A stretch of 13,729 bases of DNA. Origin: an uncultured Collinsella sp. (lineage in GTDB: Bacteria > Actinomycetota > Coriobacteriia > Coriobacteriales > Coriobacteriaceae). The translations under genes and the position numbers were made by a program. Below the pieces are notes generated by a model. The model saw only the letters and a list, made by a program, of their open reading frames with translations, was not told the DNA's origin and did no database searches. Within the stretch, counting starts at the first letter, position 1; every line of letters starts with the position of its first letter. Shown here in pieces: positions 1 to 6,734 of this stretch. Where the stretch lies: assembly GCA_900752475.1 (NCBI GenBank), contig CAADVJ010000039.1, positions 1-13,729 on the forward strand, in the 5' to 3' direction.

Positions 1-111
1 CTGAGGGCGGGGGTTAAGTTTGCTGCTCTACAGTCCTGCGCAAGACGGAAAGCACATTAAGTGCTTTCCTTTGCGTGCGGAACTCGCGACAAACTTAACC
101 CCCGCCCTCAG
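1..111. repeat. Nested long palindrome (MITE-like or large hairpin)
   Basis: Bases 1-22 and 90-111 are a perfect 22-base inverted repeat (outer end CTGAGGGCGGG, inner end TTAAGTTTG). Inside it sits a second perfect hairpin: GGAAAGCAC (47-55), loop ATTAA, GTGCTTTCC (61-69). Short extra pairing (CGCAA 39-43 with TTGCG 71-75) joins the two. The arm starts at the first base of the window, so it may continue to the left. There is no transposase and no convincing coding frame inside. It could be a non-autonomous mobile element, a genome-wide intergenic repeat, or a large RNA hairpin. The structure is certain; the role is not known. Confidence 0.7.
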
Positions 112-243
112 CCCCGGAGACCCTCCCTGCCGTCACATTATTCAACCAGTTTTGCGGGCGTGCGCCGCTGCGCGGCTAGCCCGCGTGCTCTTCGGCGGGG
201 TTGGTCTGATGGATCTTGTTGAACTTCGGCCTTTGGCTTAAAG
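112..243. other. Gene-free stretch with a GC-rich hairpin
   Basis: No gene is supported here. A nested hairpin lies at 154-184: GCGGGC (154-159) pairs with GCCCGC (179-184), and GCCGC (164-168) pairs with GCGGC (172-176). An open frame on the plus strand crosses the palindrome and stops at 239-241, three bases before the terminator stem. It has no recognisable domain and no ribosome binding site. It could be the tail of a disrupted gene or a small RNA ending at the terminator, but neither is demonstrated. Confidence 0.35.
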
Positions 244-278
244 AAAAACGGGGGACGCATTGTGCATCCCCCGTTTTT
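244..278. terminator. Bidirectional intrinsic terminator
   Basis: A perfect 12-base stem pairs 244-255 (AAAAACGGGGGA) with 267-278 (TCCCCCGTTTTT) around an 11-base loop. A-rich and T-rich flanks make it work on both strands. On the minus strand it lies eight bases past the stop codon of the phosphoesterase gene. On the plus strand it would end any transcript entering from the left. Confidence 0.9.
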
Positions 279-285
279 GTTGCGG

Positions 286-753
286 TTAGTCTAGGTCAAT
301 AAACTTGGTACTTATGATCTTGCCGTCTTTTACTAGCATTCTGGCCATGGTGGGGCCTCGGGTGCCTCTGGGGTAGCTGGCGCTGCCCGGGTTGAGGACT
401 AAGCAGCGGCCCACTTGGGCTTCTTTGGTTACGTGGGTATGACCGTTGATGGCTACGTCTACGGATCCCACCGGAAGGTCTTCGCGGTAGTGGGCTACGG
501 CGAATTTAAGGCCTTCGTAGGTAAAGAGTGCAAGACGGTCTACATCGGGGCCGTAGTCGCGGTAGTAATCGTTGTTACCCAGTACGGCCCGCACGGGGGC
601 GATGGTGCATAGGTGCTCGTAGTCCATCTCTGACGTGAGGTCGCCGGCGTGGATAATCAGGTCTGCGCCCTCAAGCTCATCCAAGAGCGCAGGCGATAAA
701 TAGCCGTGGGTGTCCGAGATGATGTCGATGCGCTTGGCGCTTGCACTGTTCAT
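286..753 (-). CDS. YfcE/MJ0936-type metallophosphoesterase
   Basis: This 155-residue cytoplasmic protein is a calcineurin-like phosphoesterase of the small YfcE/MJ0936 group, which hydrolyses phosphodiesters such as bis-pNPP in vitro; physiological substrates are mostly unknown. The metal-binding motifs appear in the expected order: D14-T-H16-G, H35-A-G-D38, G59-N-N-D62, H88, and G104-H-T-H107, followed by NPGS (121-124). The length is typical and there is no signal peptide or membrane segment. The ATG at 753 is preceded by GGAAGGGATCCC, giving a good ribosome binding site. The gene follows the LytTR regulator on the same strand, but a terminator (793-842) separates them, so it is probably its own unit, ending at the 244-278 terminator. 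Family assignment is firm, the biological role open. Confidence 0.9.
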   Translation of the reverse strand: MNSASAKRIDIISDTHGYLSPALLDELEGADLIIHAGDLTSEMDYEHLCTIAPVRAVLGNNDYYRDYGPDVDRLALFTYEGLKFAVAHYREDLPVGSVDVAINGHTHVTKEAQVGRCLVLNPGSASYPRGTRGPTMARMLVKDGKIISTKFIDLD

Positions 754-792
754 GGGATCCCTTCCGCAAAAAACGATTCGGCAGATACATAC

Positions 793-842
793 AAAAAGGC
801 CCCACGGCTCCGCAGACGATGGGTCTACAGGGCTGCGGGGCC
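793..842 (-). terminator. Terminator after the first LytTR operon
   Basis: Read on the minus strand, GGCC at 842-839 pairs with GGCC at 801-798, and CCGCAG (838-833) pairs with CTGCGG (815-810), forming a branched GC-rich stem. It is followed directly by TTTTT (797-793). It starts seven bases after the stop codon of the response regulator. It probably ends the glycosyltransferase-kinase-regulator transcript. Confidence 0.75.
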
Positions 843-848
843 AGTGTG

Positions 849-1565
849 CTAGAGACTCAGGGCCTTCTTAAGCGGCACGACGCGGCGGCGCGAAACCGGC
901 ACGCGTTCGTCGACGCCCGTAATGCCCAGCTGGATGGCACCCGAGGGCACCGTCTCGACATCCGTGACGCACGCCAAGTTGACGATATAGCGGCGGTGAA
1001 CACGGAAGAAGCCAAAATCGCAGAGCTTGGCCTCAAACTGCGCCAGCGAGGTCGTCGACAAAAAGCGATCATCGACGGTATAGATGCAGGAGTAATCGTC
1101 CTTGGCCATGATAAAGCGAATGTCGTCCACGGGAATGAGCACCTTGCGGCCGCCCTTTTCCACCGGGATACGCTCGATGGTCACCTTGCTGTCCGTAACC
1201 GGCTTGGCGCGTTGCATGACCTTCTCGATCGCGCGATCCAAGCGAGCTTCCTCGACCGGCTTCATCAGATAATCGACGGCATCCACGTCGAATGCCTCGA
1301 CCGCATGGTCACTATACGCAGTCACAAACACGATCGCCGGCGGATTTTTGAGCTTATGCAGCGCCTCGGCAAGTTGCAGGCCCGAGGCACCGGGCATCGA
1401 GATATCGAGAAACACGACATCCACGCGACTTTCCATAAGCATCTCGATGGCGGAGCGGACGCTCGACGCCTCCGTGATCGTGCCGATCTTGCCCGTTTGC
1501 TCGAGCAGGAAGCGAAGCTCCGAGCGAGCCGGCGCCTCATCATCCACAATCATCGCACGCAGCAT
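849..1565 (-). CDS. LytTR-family response regulator, pair 1
   Basis: A 238-residue transcription regulator. The receiver domain (about 3-118) has acidic residues D8-D9, phospho-acceptor D54 in the FLDISMPG motif, T82 and K102. The LytTR DNA-binding domain (about 130-236) contains the typical FRVHRRYIVNL segment (187-197) and the late VSRRR motif. LytTR domains bind DNA through beta strands, usually at paired direct repeats. The partner kinase is immediately upstream, 72 bases away. The start chosen is the ATG at 1565, because AAAGG lies ten bases before it; an in-frame TTG at 1586 would swallow that site. The intergenic gap can fold (CTACG 1591-1595 with CGTAG 1624-1628, CGTC 1605-1608 with GACG 1613-1616). 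Target genes are not known. Confidence 0.93.
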   Translation of the reverse strand: MLRAMIVDDEAPARSELRFLLEQTGKIGTITEASSVRSAIEMLMESRVDVVFLDISMPGASGLQLAEALHKLKNPPAIVFVTAYSDHAVEAFDVDAVDYLMKPVEEARLDRAIEKVMQRAKPVTDSKVTIERIPVEKGGRKVLIPVDDIRFIMAKDDYSCIYTVDDRFLSTTSLAQFEAKLCDFGFFRVHRRYIVNLACVTDVETVPSGAIQLGITGVDERVPVSRRRVVPLKKALSL

Positions 1566-1637
1566 AGGGATAAAACCTTTCGTCAACTAACTACGCCGGG
1601 CATCCGTCGCATGACGTTGAGCCCGTAGCCTTTTATT

Positions 1638-2981
1638 TTACTCTTGAATGTCGAAGATGCTCTCTGACAAATCAAGATGAAGGAGCACTTTGGTGCCCTT
1701 GCCCGGCGCCGATTCGACACGCGTATAGGAGTGCGGCCCATAAAAGCGATGGATGCGCTCCGAAATATTGTGCATGGCCACACCGGCGCCGCCACCCTGG
1801 GGAGAGCTGGCGTCGGGACGGGCAGAGCGCTCGTCAAACAGTCTGGCGGCGGTACCCTCATCCATGCCCACGCCATTATCGGCCACGGCAATCAAGATTG
1901 CATCCTCGCCGTCTTGGTGAACGGTCACGTCGATCCTCAGGGCGTCGTCATCGCCCATACCATGACGTACGGCGTTCTCGACAATCGGCTGGATCACGAA
2001 CGCCGGCACCAGCGTATCTTCCACGTCCTCGGACACATCGAACGTCGCAAGCACGCGGTCCTCGCCAAAGCGGGCCTTCTCAAAGGTAAGGTAGCGCTTG
2101 GTCTGTGCAACCTCGCGCGAGACCGGAATAAGCGATCCCGAGTTGTCGAGCGTGGCACGATAGAACGATGAGAACTCACGAAGCAGTTCGCGGGCCCGCA
2201 GCGGATCGGTGCGCGTAAACGATGCAATGGTGTTCAGCGTGTTGAACAGGAAGTGCGGGTTAATCTGCGCCTGCAGCGCACGCACCTCGGCGCGCGCCGT
2301 GAGTTCCTTTTGCACCTCGAGCTCGTGGATGGCGAGCTGCGTGGACAAGATCTCGGCAAAGCCCGAGGCAAGCGCGTACTGGGTACGGTCGACGGCGCGC
2401 GGGGTCTTGTAGTAGAACTTGAGCGTGCCGACGGTACGATCGCCTACCTTGATGGGGGCGATAATGCCGGCGGGAACTTGGTTGTGCGAGCCGTCCGAGC
2501 CCACGACATCCACCATACGGTTGAACGACTGCACGATGCCATGTTCGATAACGTAGCGTGTGGCAAACGTGTGGATGGGAGAATCTGGCAGTAGTTTTTC
2601 CTCAAACTCTCCCGCGCAGGCAAGCACGTTGCCCTCGTCGGTGATGGCCACCGTCATGGCGCGCGTCTCGGGCAAAATGCGCCGGCACACCAAACGCGCC
2701 GACTCCTGCGTCAGACCGCCCTTAATGTCCTCGAGCATGGCCGAGGCCACCGAGAGCGTCTCCTCGGTGTACTGGGAGCGCACCGAATCGGGATTGAGCG
2801 TCAAAAAGATAAAGATGCACAGAAAGATGCACAGCAGCGCGCAGGCAATCACCGTGGCGATCGGCTCGATACCGGTCACCAAGGCAAAAATAAAGTACAC
2901 CAGCACGCAAATGGCGCAGGCAACGGCAATGATGCGAAAGATTGATATTGAACTATCGCGCTGGGCGCGGCGGTCGATCAT
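1638..2981 (-). CDS. LytS-type sensor histidine kinase, pair 1
   Basis: A 447-residue membrane sensor kinase. Two hydrophobic helices (about 14-36 and 40-62) anchor it; there is almost no extracellular loop. A GAF-like sensory region follows (about 75-215), then a linker helix (about 218-235). The His_kinase domain has QINPHFLFNT with phospho-acceptor H243. The ATPase domain has N-box N336 (IVENAVRH), DNGVGMD (368-374) and a second glycine box GGGAGVAMHN (396-405). Unlike classical LytS it lacks the multi-helix 5TMR module, so it probably senses a cytoplasmic or membrane signal. Its ATG overlaps the stop codon of the glycosyltransferase by four bases (ATGA) and has a strong GGAGGGGG site, so translation is probably coupled. 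It phosphorylates, by inference, the regulator at 849-1565. Confidence 0.93.
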   Translation of the reverse strand: MIDRRAQRDSSISIFRIIAVACAICVLVYFIFALVTGIEPIATVIACALLCIFLCIFIFLTLNPDSVRSQYTEETLSVASAMLEDIKGGLTQESARLVCRRILPETRAMTVAITDEGNVLACAGEFEEKLLPDSPIHTFATRYVIEHGIVQSFNRMVDVVGSDGSHNQVPAGIIAPIKVGDRTVGTLKFYYKTPRAVDRTQYALASGFAEILSTQLAIHELEVQKELTARAEVRALQAQINPHFLFNTLNTIASFTRTDPLRARELLREFSSFYRATLDNSGSLIPVSREVAQTKRYLTFEKARFGEDRVLATFDVSEDVEDTLVPAFVIQPIVENAVRHGMGDDDALRIDVTVHQDGEDAILIAVADNGVGMDEGTAARLFDERSARPDASSPQGGGAGVAMHNISERIHRFYGPHSYTRVESAPGKGTKVLLHLDLSESIFDIQE

Positions 2982-4165
2982 TCGGCCCCCTCCAGGATAC
3001 TGATCAGTTGTGCGTCACGCCAAAGCCCGTCCATGATCTTGGGCCAAAAGCTCTGGAAACGCAGGTAGCTTGCAGCGTTTTGGCGCGCATAGGCCTTTGC
3101 CTCGCCGATACCATGGCGCCAGATGCGCAGGTAGCCCTCATGCTCGCGGGTAAACACGCTGCGGACCATAGCGGTCTTGCGCACGCGGTCGTCGAGCTCG
3201 CGCGAAATCCACGGGCCCGGGTAGGGCATGAGTGATGCCGCCGTAACGGGAATGAGCTCCTTTTGATGCGCGGCGAATGTCAACTTGGCCCGTTCGTAGT
3301 ACCAACGGTATACATCCTGCATAAAGCGCGGTGAGCGCTTTTCGGACTCCGGAGGCAGATGGCGCACGGTCCACTCGTTATCGAACCACACGTCGTAGCC
3401 AAACATGCGCATGTTAAAGAGGTAATCCAAGTCCTCGCCGCGGGTGATAAACGGGTCAAAGGCCACACGCGTAAAGGCGCGGGCGTGCAGGGCCATCAGG
3501 CCGCCGCACACGTAGTTGGAGCGCGAGATGCGGGTGCCCGAGAGCGCCTTTTTCATCCAACGGTTGAACTCGATGCGTTTGGTCCACCAACGATGGCAGA
3601 TGCCCGCCTTGTCCGTGGGAGCCAGCGGCGAGCCGTCGCGATCGTAGAAATAGCCGCTCTTGACCAAGATCGGCAAGCTCTGACGCGTCTGCTGCCCCAA
3701 CGCATAGGTCGCGCGCTTCATAAAGTCGGCGTCGATGACAGTCTCATCGTCATCCAAAAAGATAACCGCGTCATGACCCAGCACAGCGGCACAGGCTAGC
3801 CCCATGTTGCGAATGGCACCGTAGCCTCGCAGGCTCACGCACTCGCCCGAACCCTTGGGCGCGATCTGAGCAACCCGGTCTGCGATGCGCGAGGCCTGGG
3901 TGTTGGTGACAACGGTGACCTTGAGCGTGGGATGCGCGTCGACAATCTCGCGCACGCGCAGCGACACATCGGCTGTGGCAGAAACGGGACAGACCACCAA
4001 AAGGATGATGCGCGGGATGTCACGTACCTGCTCAAGCGAGGCCAGACAGCGGTCGAGTTCGGGATTGTCGGCGTTGAGTCGCGTCGAATGGTCATAGGTG
4101 CCAGGGGCGTTTGCGCAAGCGTCATCGCCCGCCCAATACGTTGGAATCACGACTGTGGCGTTCAT
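2978..4165 (-). CDS. GT2-like glycosyltransferase, first gene of a kinase operon
   Basis: A 395-residue protein that looks like a family 2 (GT-A fold) glycosyltransferase. The N-terminus VVIPTYW (5-11) begins the nucleotide-binding fold. IRNMGLA (118-124) leads to a metal-binding FLDDDE motif (136-141), and GEDLDYLFNMR (243-253) plus WTVRHLPPE (265-273) match the acceptor and catalytic region of this fold. No transmembrane helix or signal peptide is visible, so it probably acts at the inner face of the membrane or in the cytoplasm. Donor and acceptor cannot be inferred. The last 100 residues are not assigned to any domain. Its ATG at 4165 has AGGGAGGG seven bases upstream. It is co-transcribed, by overlap, with a sensor kinase, suggesting that its product or pathway is linked to envelope sensing. 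Confidence 0.82.
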   Translation of the reverse strand: MNATVVIPTYWAGDDACANAPGTYDHSTRLNADNPELDRCLASLEQVRDIPRIILLVVCPVSATADVSLRVREIVDAHPTLKVTVVTNTQASRIADRVAQIAPKGSGECVSLRGYGAIRNMGLACAAVLGHDAVIFLDDDETVIDADFMKRATYALGQQTRQSLPILVKSGYFYDRDGSPLAPTDKAGICHRWWTKRIEFNRWMKKALSGTRISRSNYVCGGLMALHARAFTRVAFDPFITRGEDLDYLFNMRMFGYDVWFDNEWTVRHLPPESEKRSPRFMQDVYRWYYERAKLTFAAHQKELIPVTAASLMPYPGPWISRELDDRVRKTAMVRSVFTREHEGYLRIWRHGIGEAKAYARQNAASYLRFQSFWPKIMDGLWRDAQLISILEGAE

Positions 4166-4186
4166 GCCTTACCCTCCCTGCACCAC

Positions 4187-4221
4187 AAAAACGGGACGCC
4201 GCCAAACACAGGCGACGCCCC
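4187..4221 (-). terminator. Intrinsic terminator, possibly an attenuator before the glycosyltransferase
   Basis: On the minus strand an 11-pair stem (4221-4211 with 4203-4193, two G-U pairs) with a seven-base loop is followed by G and TTTTT (4191-4187). It lies about 115 bases past the stop of the UMF1 transporter, which it may terminate. It also ends only 22 bases before the glycosyltransferase ATG and about ten before its ribosome binding site. Any promoter for that operon must therefore lie upstream of the hairpin, so it may act as an attenuator. Confidence 0.75.
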
Positions 4222-4238
4222 GCGACCTAGCTGATTCC

Positions 4239-4289
4239 ATCATACCCACTTGGGCAAATCATTGCTCGCAAGTCGCAATGTTTATTGCG
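4239..4289 (-). promoter_or_regulatory. Candidate promoter and TTGC/GCAA repeat cluster upstream of the glycosyltransferase operon
   Basis: A minus-strand TATGAT (4244-4239) is a plausible -10 box; no well-spaced -35 box is seen (TTGCGA motifs are 21 or more bases away). Just upstream lie several TTGC/GCAA elements: CATTGC (4260-4265) and GCAATG (4275-4280) form an inverted repeat, TTGC-TC-GCAA is at 4262-4271, and CGCAAT-GTTT-ATTGCG at 4274-4289 is a perfect inverted repeat. This is where an activator or operator site would be expected. The repeats are certain; the function is inferred. Confidence 0.35.
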
Positions 4290-4336
4290 GATAACCCCAA
4301 AAGAGTACCGTGGACAGGCACAATAGCCGCTCGCTC

Positions 4337-5596
4337 CTATGCGGCATGCTCTGCCGCCCGAGTCATGCGGGACAGGCGGACCAGCAGCATAAAGCCAACA
4401 ATCAGCAGCACGCCAATGGAAAGGACGCCCAGCGACGGGTTGCCGGTCAGCGAGGTGACGACCGACACCAGGAAGGTGCCCATAACGCTTGCATAACGAC
4501 CGAAGATGTCAAAGAAGCCGTAGTACTCGTTGGACTTTTCCTTGGGGATAATGCGACCAAAGTAGCTACGGCTAAGCGCCTGCACGCCGCCCTGGAACAG
4601 GCCGACCATAATGGCAAGCACCCAGAATTCAAAGGCGGTCTTTAGGAAGAACGCGGCGAACAGCACAATGCCCATGTAGGCGGCGACTGCCACCAGGATC
4701 ATGTTGAGCGTGCCCACGCGTCCGGCGAGCTTGCCGTAGATGATGGCGGATGGAAAGGCCACGAACTGCGTGACGAGCAGCGCCAGGACCAACTGGGTCG
4801 AATCGATACCCAAAGCCGAGCCGTAGCTGGTAGCCATGGAAATGACCGTGTGCACACCGTCGATATAGAAGAAGAACGCAATCATGTAGACCAGCACGGT
4901 CTTGTTGTGGGCGATCTCGCGCATGGTGTGTCCGACCTCGGAGAACACACCGCCCACGATGTGGCCGATAGTGTCCTCGGGACCGCGCTCGCGACCGTAC
5001 TTTTGCTTATAGGTGCGAATGAGCGGCAGGGTAAAGATGAACCACCAGGCACCAGTGATGATAAACGACAGACGCGTTGCCAGCATGGTAGGGACGCCAA
5101 GAGCGGGGCCACCCATGATGAGCGCCAGGCAGATGACGAACGGCACGGTGGAACCGATGTAGCCCCAGGCATAGCCCGAGCTGGACACGGCGTCCATGCG
5201 CTCGTCGGTGGTAATGTCGGGCAGCATGGCGTCGTAGAACGTCATAGAAGAGTTAAGGCCGATGGTGCACAGCACGTACACGGTCAAAAATGCCATGGCG
5301 GACATTGGGATAGCCTGCGCCAGGCAAAGCACCAGGCCCGTGAGGAAGAAGCCCAAGAAGAACTTGATCTTGTTGCCGGCGTAGTCGGCAAGCGCGCCCA
5401 GAATGGGCATGAGCATGGCGATGACCAGCGAGGCGATCGTCTGCGCATTGCCCCAGGCGACCACCAGGTCGGCCGAGGAAGCGCCGGTATTGATGGCGTT
5501 AAAGTAAATGGGCACCACCGAGGTATTGAGCAGCACGAGGGCCGAATTGCCCACATCATACATAACCCAGTTACGCTCGAGCTTGGTGTATTTCAT
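4337..5596 (-). CDS. UMF1/Atg22-like major facilitator transporter
   Basis: A 419-residue integral membrane protein with about 11-12 hydrophobic helices. It belongs to the UMF1 (Atg22-like) branch of the major facilitator superfamily. Typical signatures are RNWVMYDVGNSA (8-19), GALADYAGNKIK (67-78, the loop 2-3 motif), FYDAMLPDI (120-128), GYAWGYIGS (141-149), FFYIDGVHT near the middle, and the conserved block from YFGRIIP to GRYASVMG at about 345-373. Yeast Atg22 exports amino acids from the vacuole; bacterial UMF1 substrates are largely unknown, so amino acid or small-solute efflux is only a suggestion. The ATG at 5596 has GAAGGG about ten bases upstream. A 101-base gap separates it from the gene before it, and no strong promoter could be picked there. 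A terminator lies at 4187-4221. Confidence 0.88.
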   Translation of the reverse strand: MKYTKLERNWVMYDVGNSALVLLNTSVVPIYFNAINTGASSADLVVAWGNAQTIASLVIAMLMPILGALADYAGNKIKFFLGFFLTGLVLCLAQAIPMSAMAFLTVYVLCTIGLNSSMTFYDAMLPDITTDERMDAVSSSGYAWGYIGSTVPFVICLALIMGGPALGVPTMLATRLSFIITGAWWFIFTLPLIRTYKQKYGRERGPEDTIGHIVGGVFSEVGHTMREIAHNKTVLVYMIAFFFYIDGVHTVISMATSYGSALGIDSTQLVLALLVTQFVAFPSAIIYGKLAGRVGTLNMILVAVAAYMGIVLFAAFFLKTAFEFWVLAIMVGLFQGGVQALSRSYFGRIIPKEKSNEYYGFFDIFGRYASVMGTFLVSVVTSLTGNPSLGVLSIGVLLIVGFMLLVRLSRMTRAAEHAA

Positions 5597-5697
5597 GGAC
5601 AGGGACCCTTCGTATTCGCCCGATATGCAGTTAGCTCATCGTACCCCAATTGTCCAGAACCGCCGGTAAGGATTCGGCAAAGGGGCACGCACGAGCC

Positions 5698-6642
5698 CTA
5701 TTCCTCGCGGTCAAACTCCTCATCGGCTTCGAGCACGCAACCGCTGTAGTTGACGTGACTGGTCACGGCATCCATGTCACCGGTCTCGATAAAACGTGCG
5801 ACCGTGCACTCGTAATCGACCAGCGCGCGATCAAAGACCTCGGGGAAACTCTCGTTCGAGACCTCGTCGGTAAAGGGATTCTTCCATGTCAGATGGCCCA
5901 GGTTACCGGTGCGCTCGGGCAGCTCCGTCGTCACGCGATGGGCAAGGCCGTCGAGCAGCGAGTAGTCGTGCACCAAGCCCTCAACCAGCGAGATCGCGCG
6001 CGTCTTTGCGGAGTCGGCCGGCTCAATCGCGCGGTAAAGTCGCTGCATATTGGCAACGGCGGCACCGTACTCCCCCGCCGGAATGTCAATGCCGTACACG
6101 CGTCCGGCAACATAGCTCATCAGCACGCCGGCAGCGCGATTGATACGGTCGGTGGTAACGATCTCGCCCGCCGGCGGGTAATCGTCGACCGTAGCGCCAT
6201 CGCGTTTAAGCTGCAGCATCAGTACATCCAGGTCGCTCTCGATCACGGCATGGACCTGACTGCTCGAATCCTCAAGCTCTGAGTCGGATTCCACGATGCC
6301 AAACTGCTGCTCATAGACAAAGGGGTGGGCGTTGCGGTCGAGCACGTAATGAGACAGCAGGCCCAGCGCAAAAGCGCGACCCAAGCTGGCGTCGCGCGGC
6401 AGCAGATGCGACACGCCGTCGCGCAGGCACGCGAACTGGCGAGACATGCGCGACCGATGCATGACCTGCGCCAGCAGCGTGCAATCGGAAACACGCGGTG
6501 TCAGAATGTGAAAGAAAAACGGGTCGGGGCCTTGGTTGCCCAAGATAAAGGCAATGCGCTCTTCATCGGACGTGATGACGCCCTGCGGAAGACGGTCGAT
6601 GCTTTCCTCGCCAAACAGATGATGGGTGATAAGCGCGGGCAT
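5698..6642 (-). CDS. Zinc-dependent phospholipase C-fold protein
   Basis: A 314-residue cytoplasmic protein matching the zinc-dependent phospholipase C / S1-P1 nuclease-like helical fold. It opens with the family's MPALITHHLFGE start, where H7 and H8 are candidate ligands. Further signature parts are GNQGPDPFFFH (35-45, with D40), GLLSHYVLDRNAHPF (94-108, with H98, D102 and H106), and HAVIESDLDVL (131-141). The trinuclear zinc site is therefore plausibly complete. There is no signal peptide, unlike secreted clostridial alpha-toxins, so a toxin role is not supported; many such proteins in Firmicutes and Actinobacteria are uncharacterised. The ATG at 6642 is preceded by GAAAGGATCATT; a GTG at 6672 would be a poorer start. 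The substrate is unknown. Confidence 0.82.
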   Translation of the reverse strand: MPALITHHLFGEESIDRLPQGVITSDEERIAFILGNQGPDPFFFHILTPRVSDCTLLAQVMHRSRMSRQFACLRDGVSHLLPRDASLGRAFALGLLSHYVLDRNAHPFVYEQQFGIVESDSELEDSSSQVHAVIESDLDVLMLQLKRDGATVDDYPPAGEIVTTDRINRAAGVLMSYVAGRVYGIDIPAGEYGAAVANMQRLYRAIEPADSAKTRAISLVEGLVHDYSLLDGLAHRVTTELPERTGNLGHLTWKNPFTDEVSNESFPEVFDRALVDYECTVARFIETGDMDAVTSHVNYSGCVLEADEEFDREE

Positions 6643-6674
6643 AATGATCCTTTCGATTTCATTCGATGCCACCC

Positions 6675-6701
6675 ATTATGCCCACCGCGCGCCCATGCCA
6701 A
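6675..6701 (-). promoter_or_regulatory. Candidate sigma70-type promoter of the phospholipase-like gene
   Basis: On the minus strand TTGGCA (6701-6696) and CATAAT (6680-6675) each differ from consensus by one base, with a 15-base spacer that is slightly short. Transcription would start near 6668, giving a leader of about 26 bases with the ribosome binding site inside. No terminator with a T-run is visible between the second response regulator and this gene, so read-through is also possible. Confidence 0.4.
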
Positions 6702-6734
6702 ACCTGCGATGGTAAACGACGGCACGCAAGCCTC

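Noticed and set aside
20..241. 73-codon plus-strand frame starting at a TTG inside the palindrome
   Set aside because: No ribosome binding site and no recognisable domain; it crosses the inverted repeat. It is described only as a possible gene remnant.
741..1628. 295-codon plus-strand frame across the first response regulator
   Set aside because: Antisense to a complete receiver-LytTR protein; no ribosome binding site or known domain.
4850..5749. 299-codon plus-strand frame opposite the UMF1 transporter
   Set aside because: H-, G- and D-rich antisense product without a domain; the transporter on the other strand has all family motifs.
5698..6642. Secreted phospholipase toxin
   Set aside because: The fold signatures match but no signal peptide is present, and the N-terminal methionine is directly followed by the family start.
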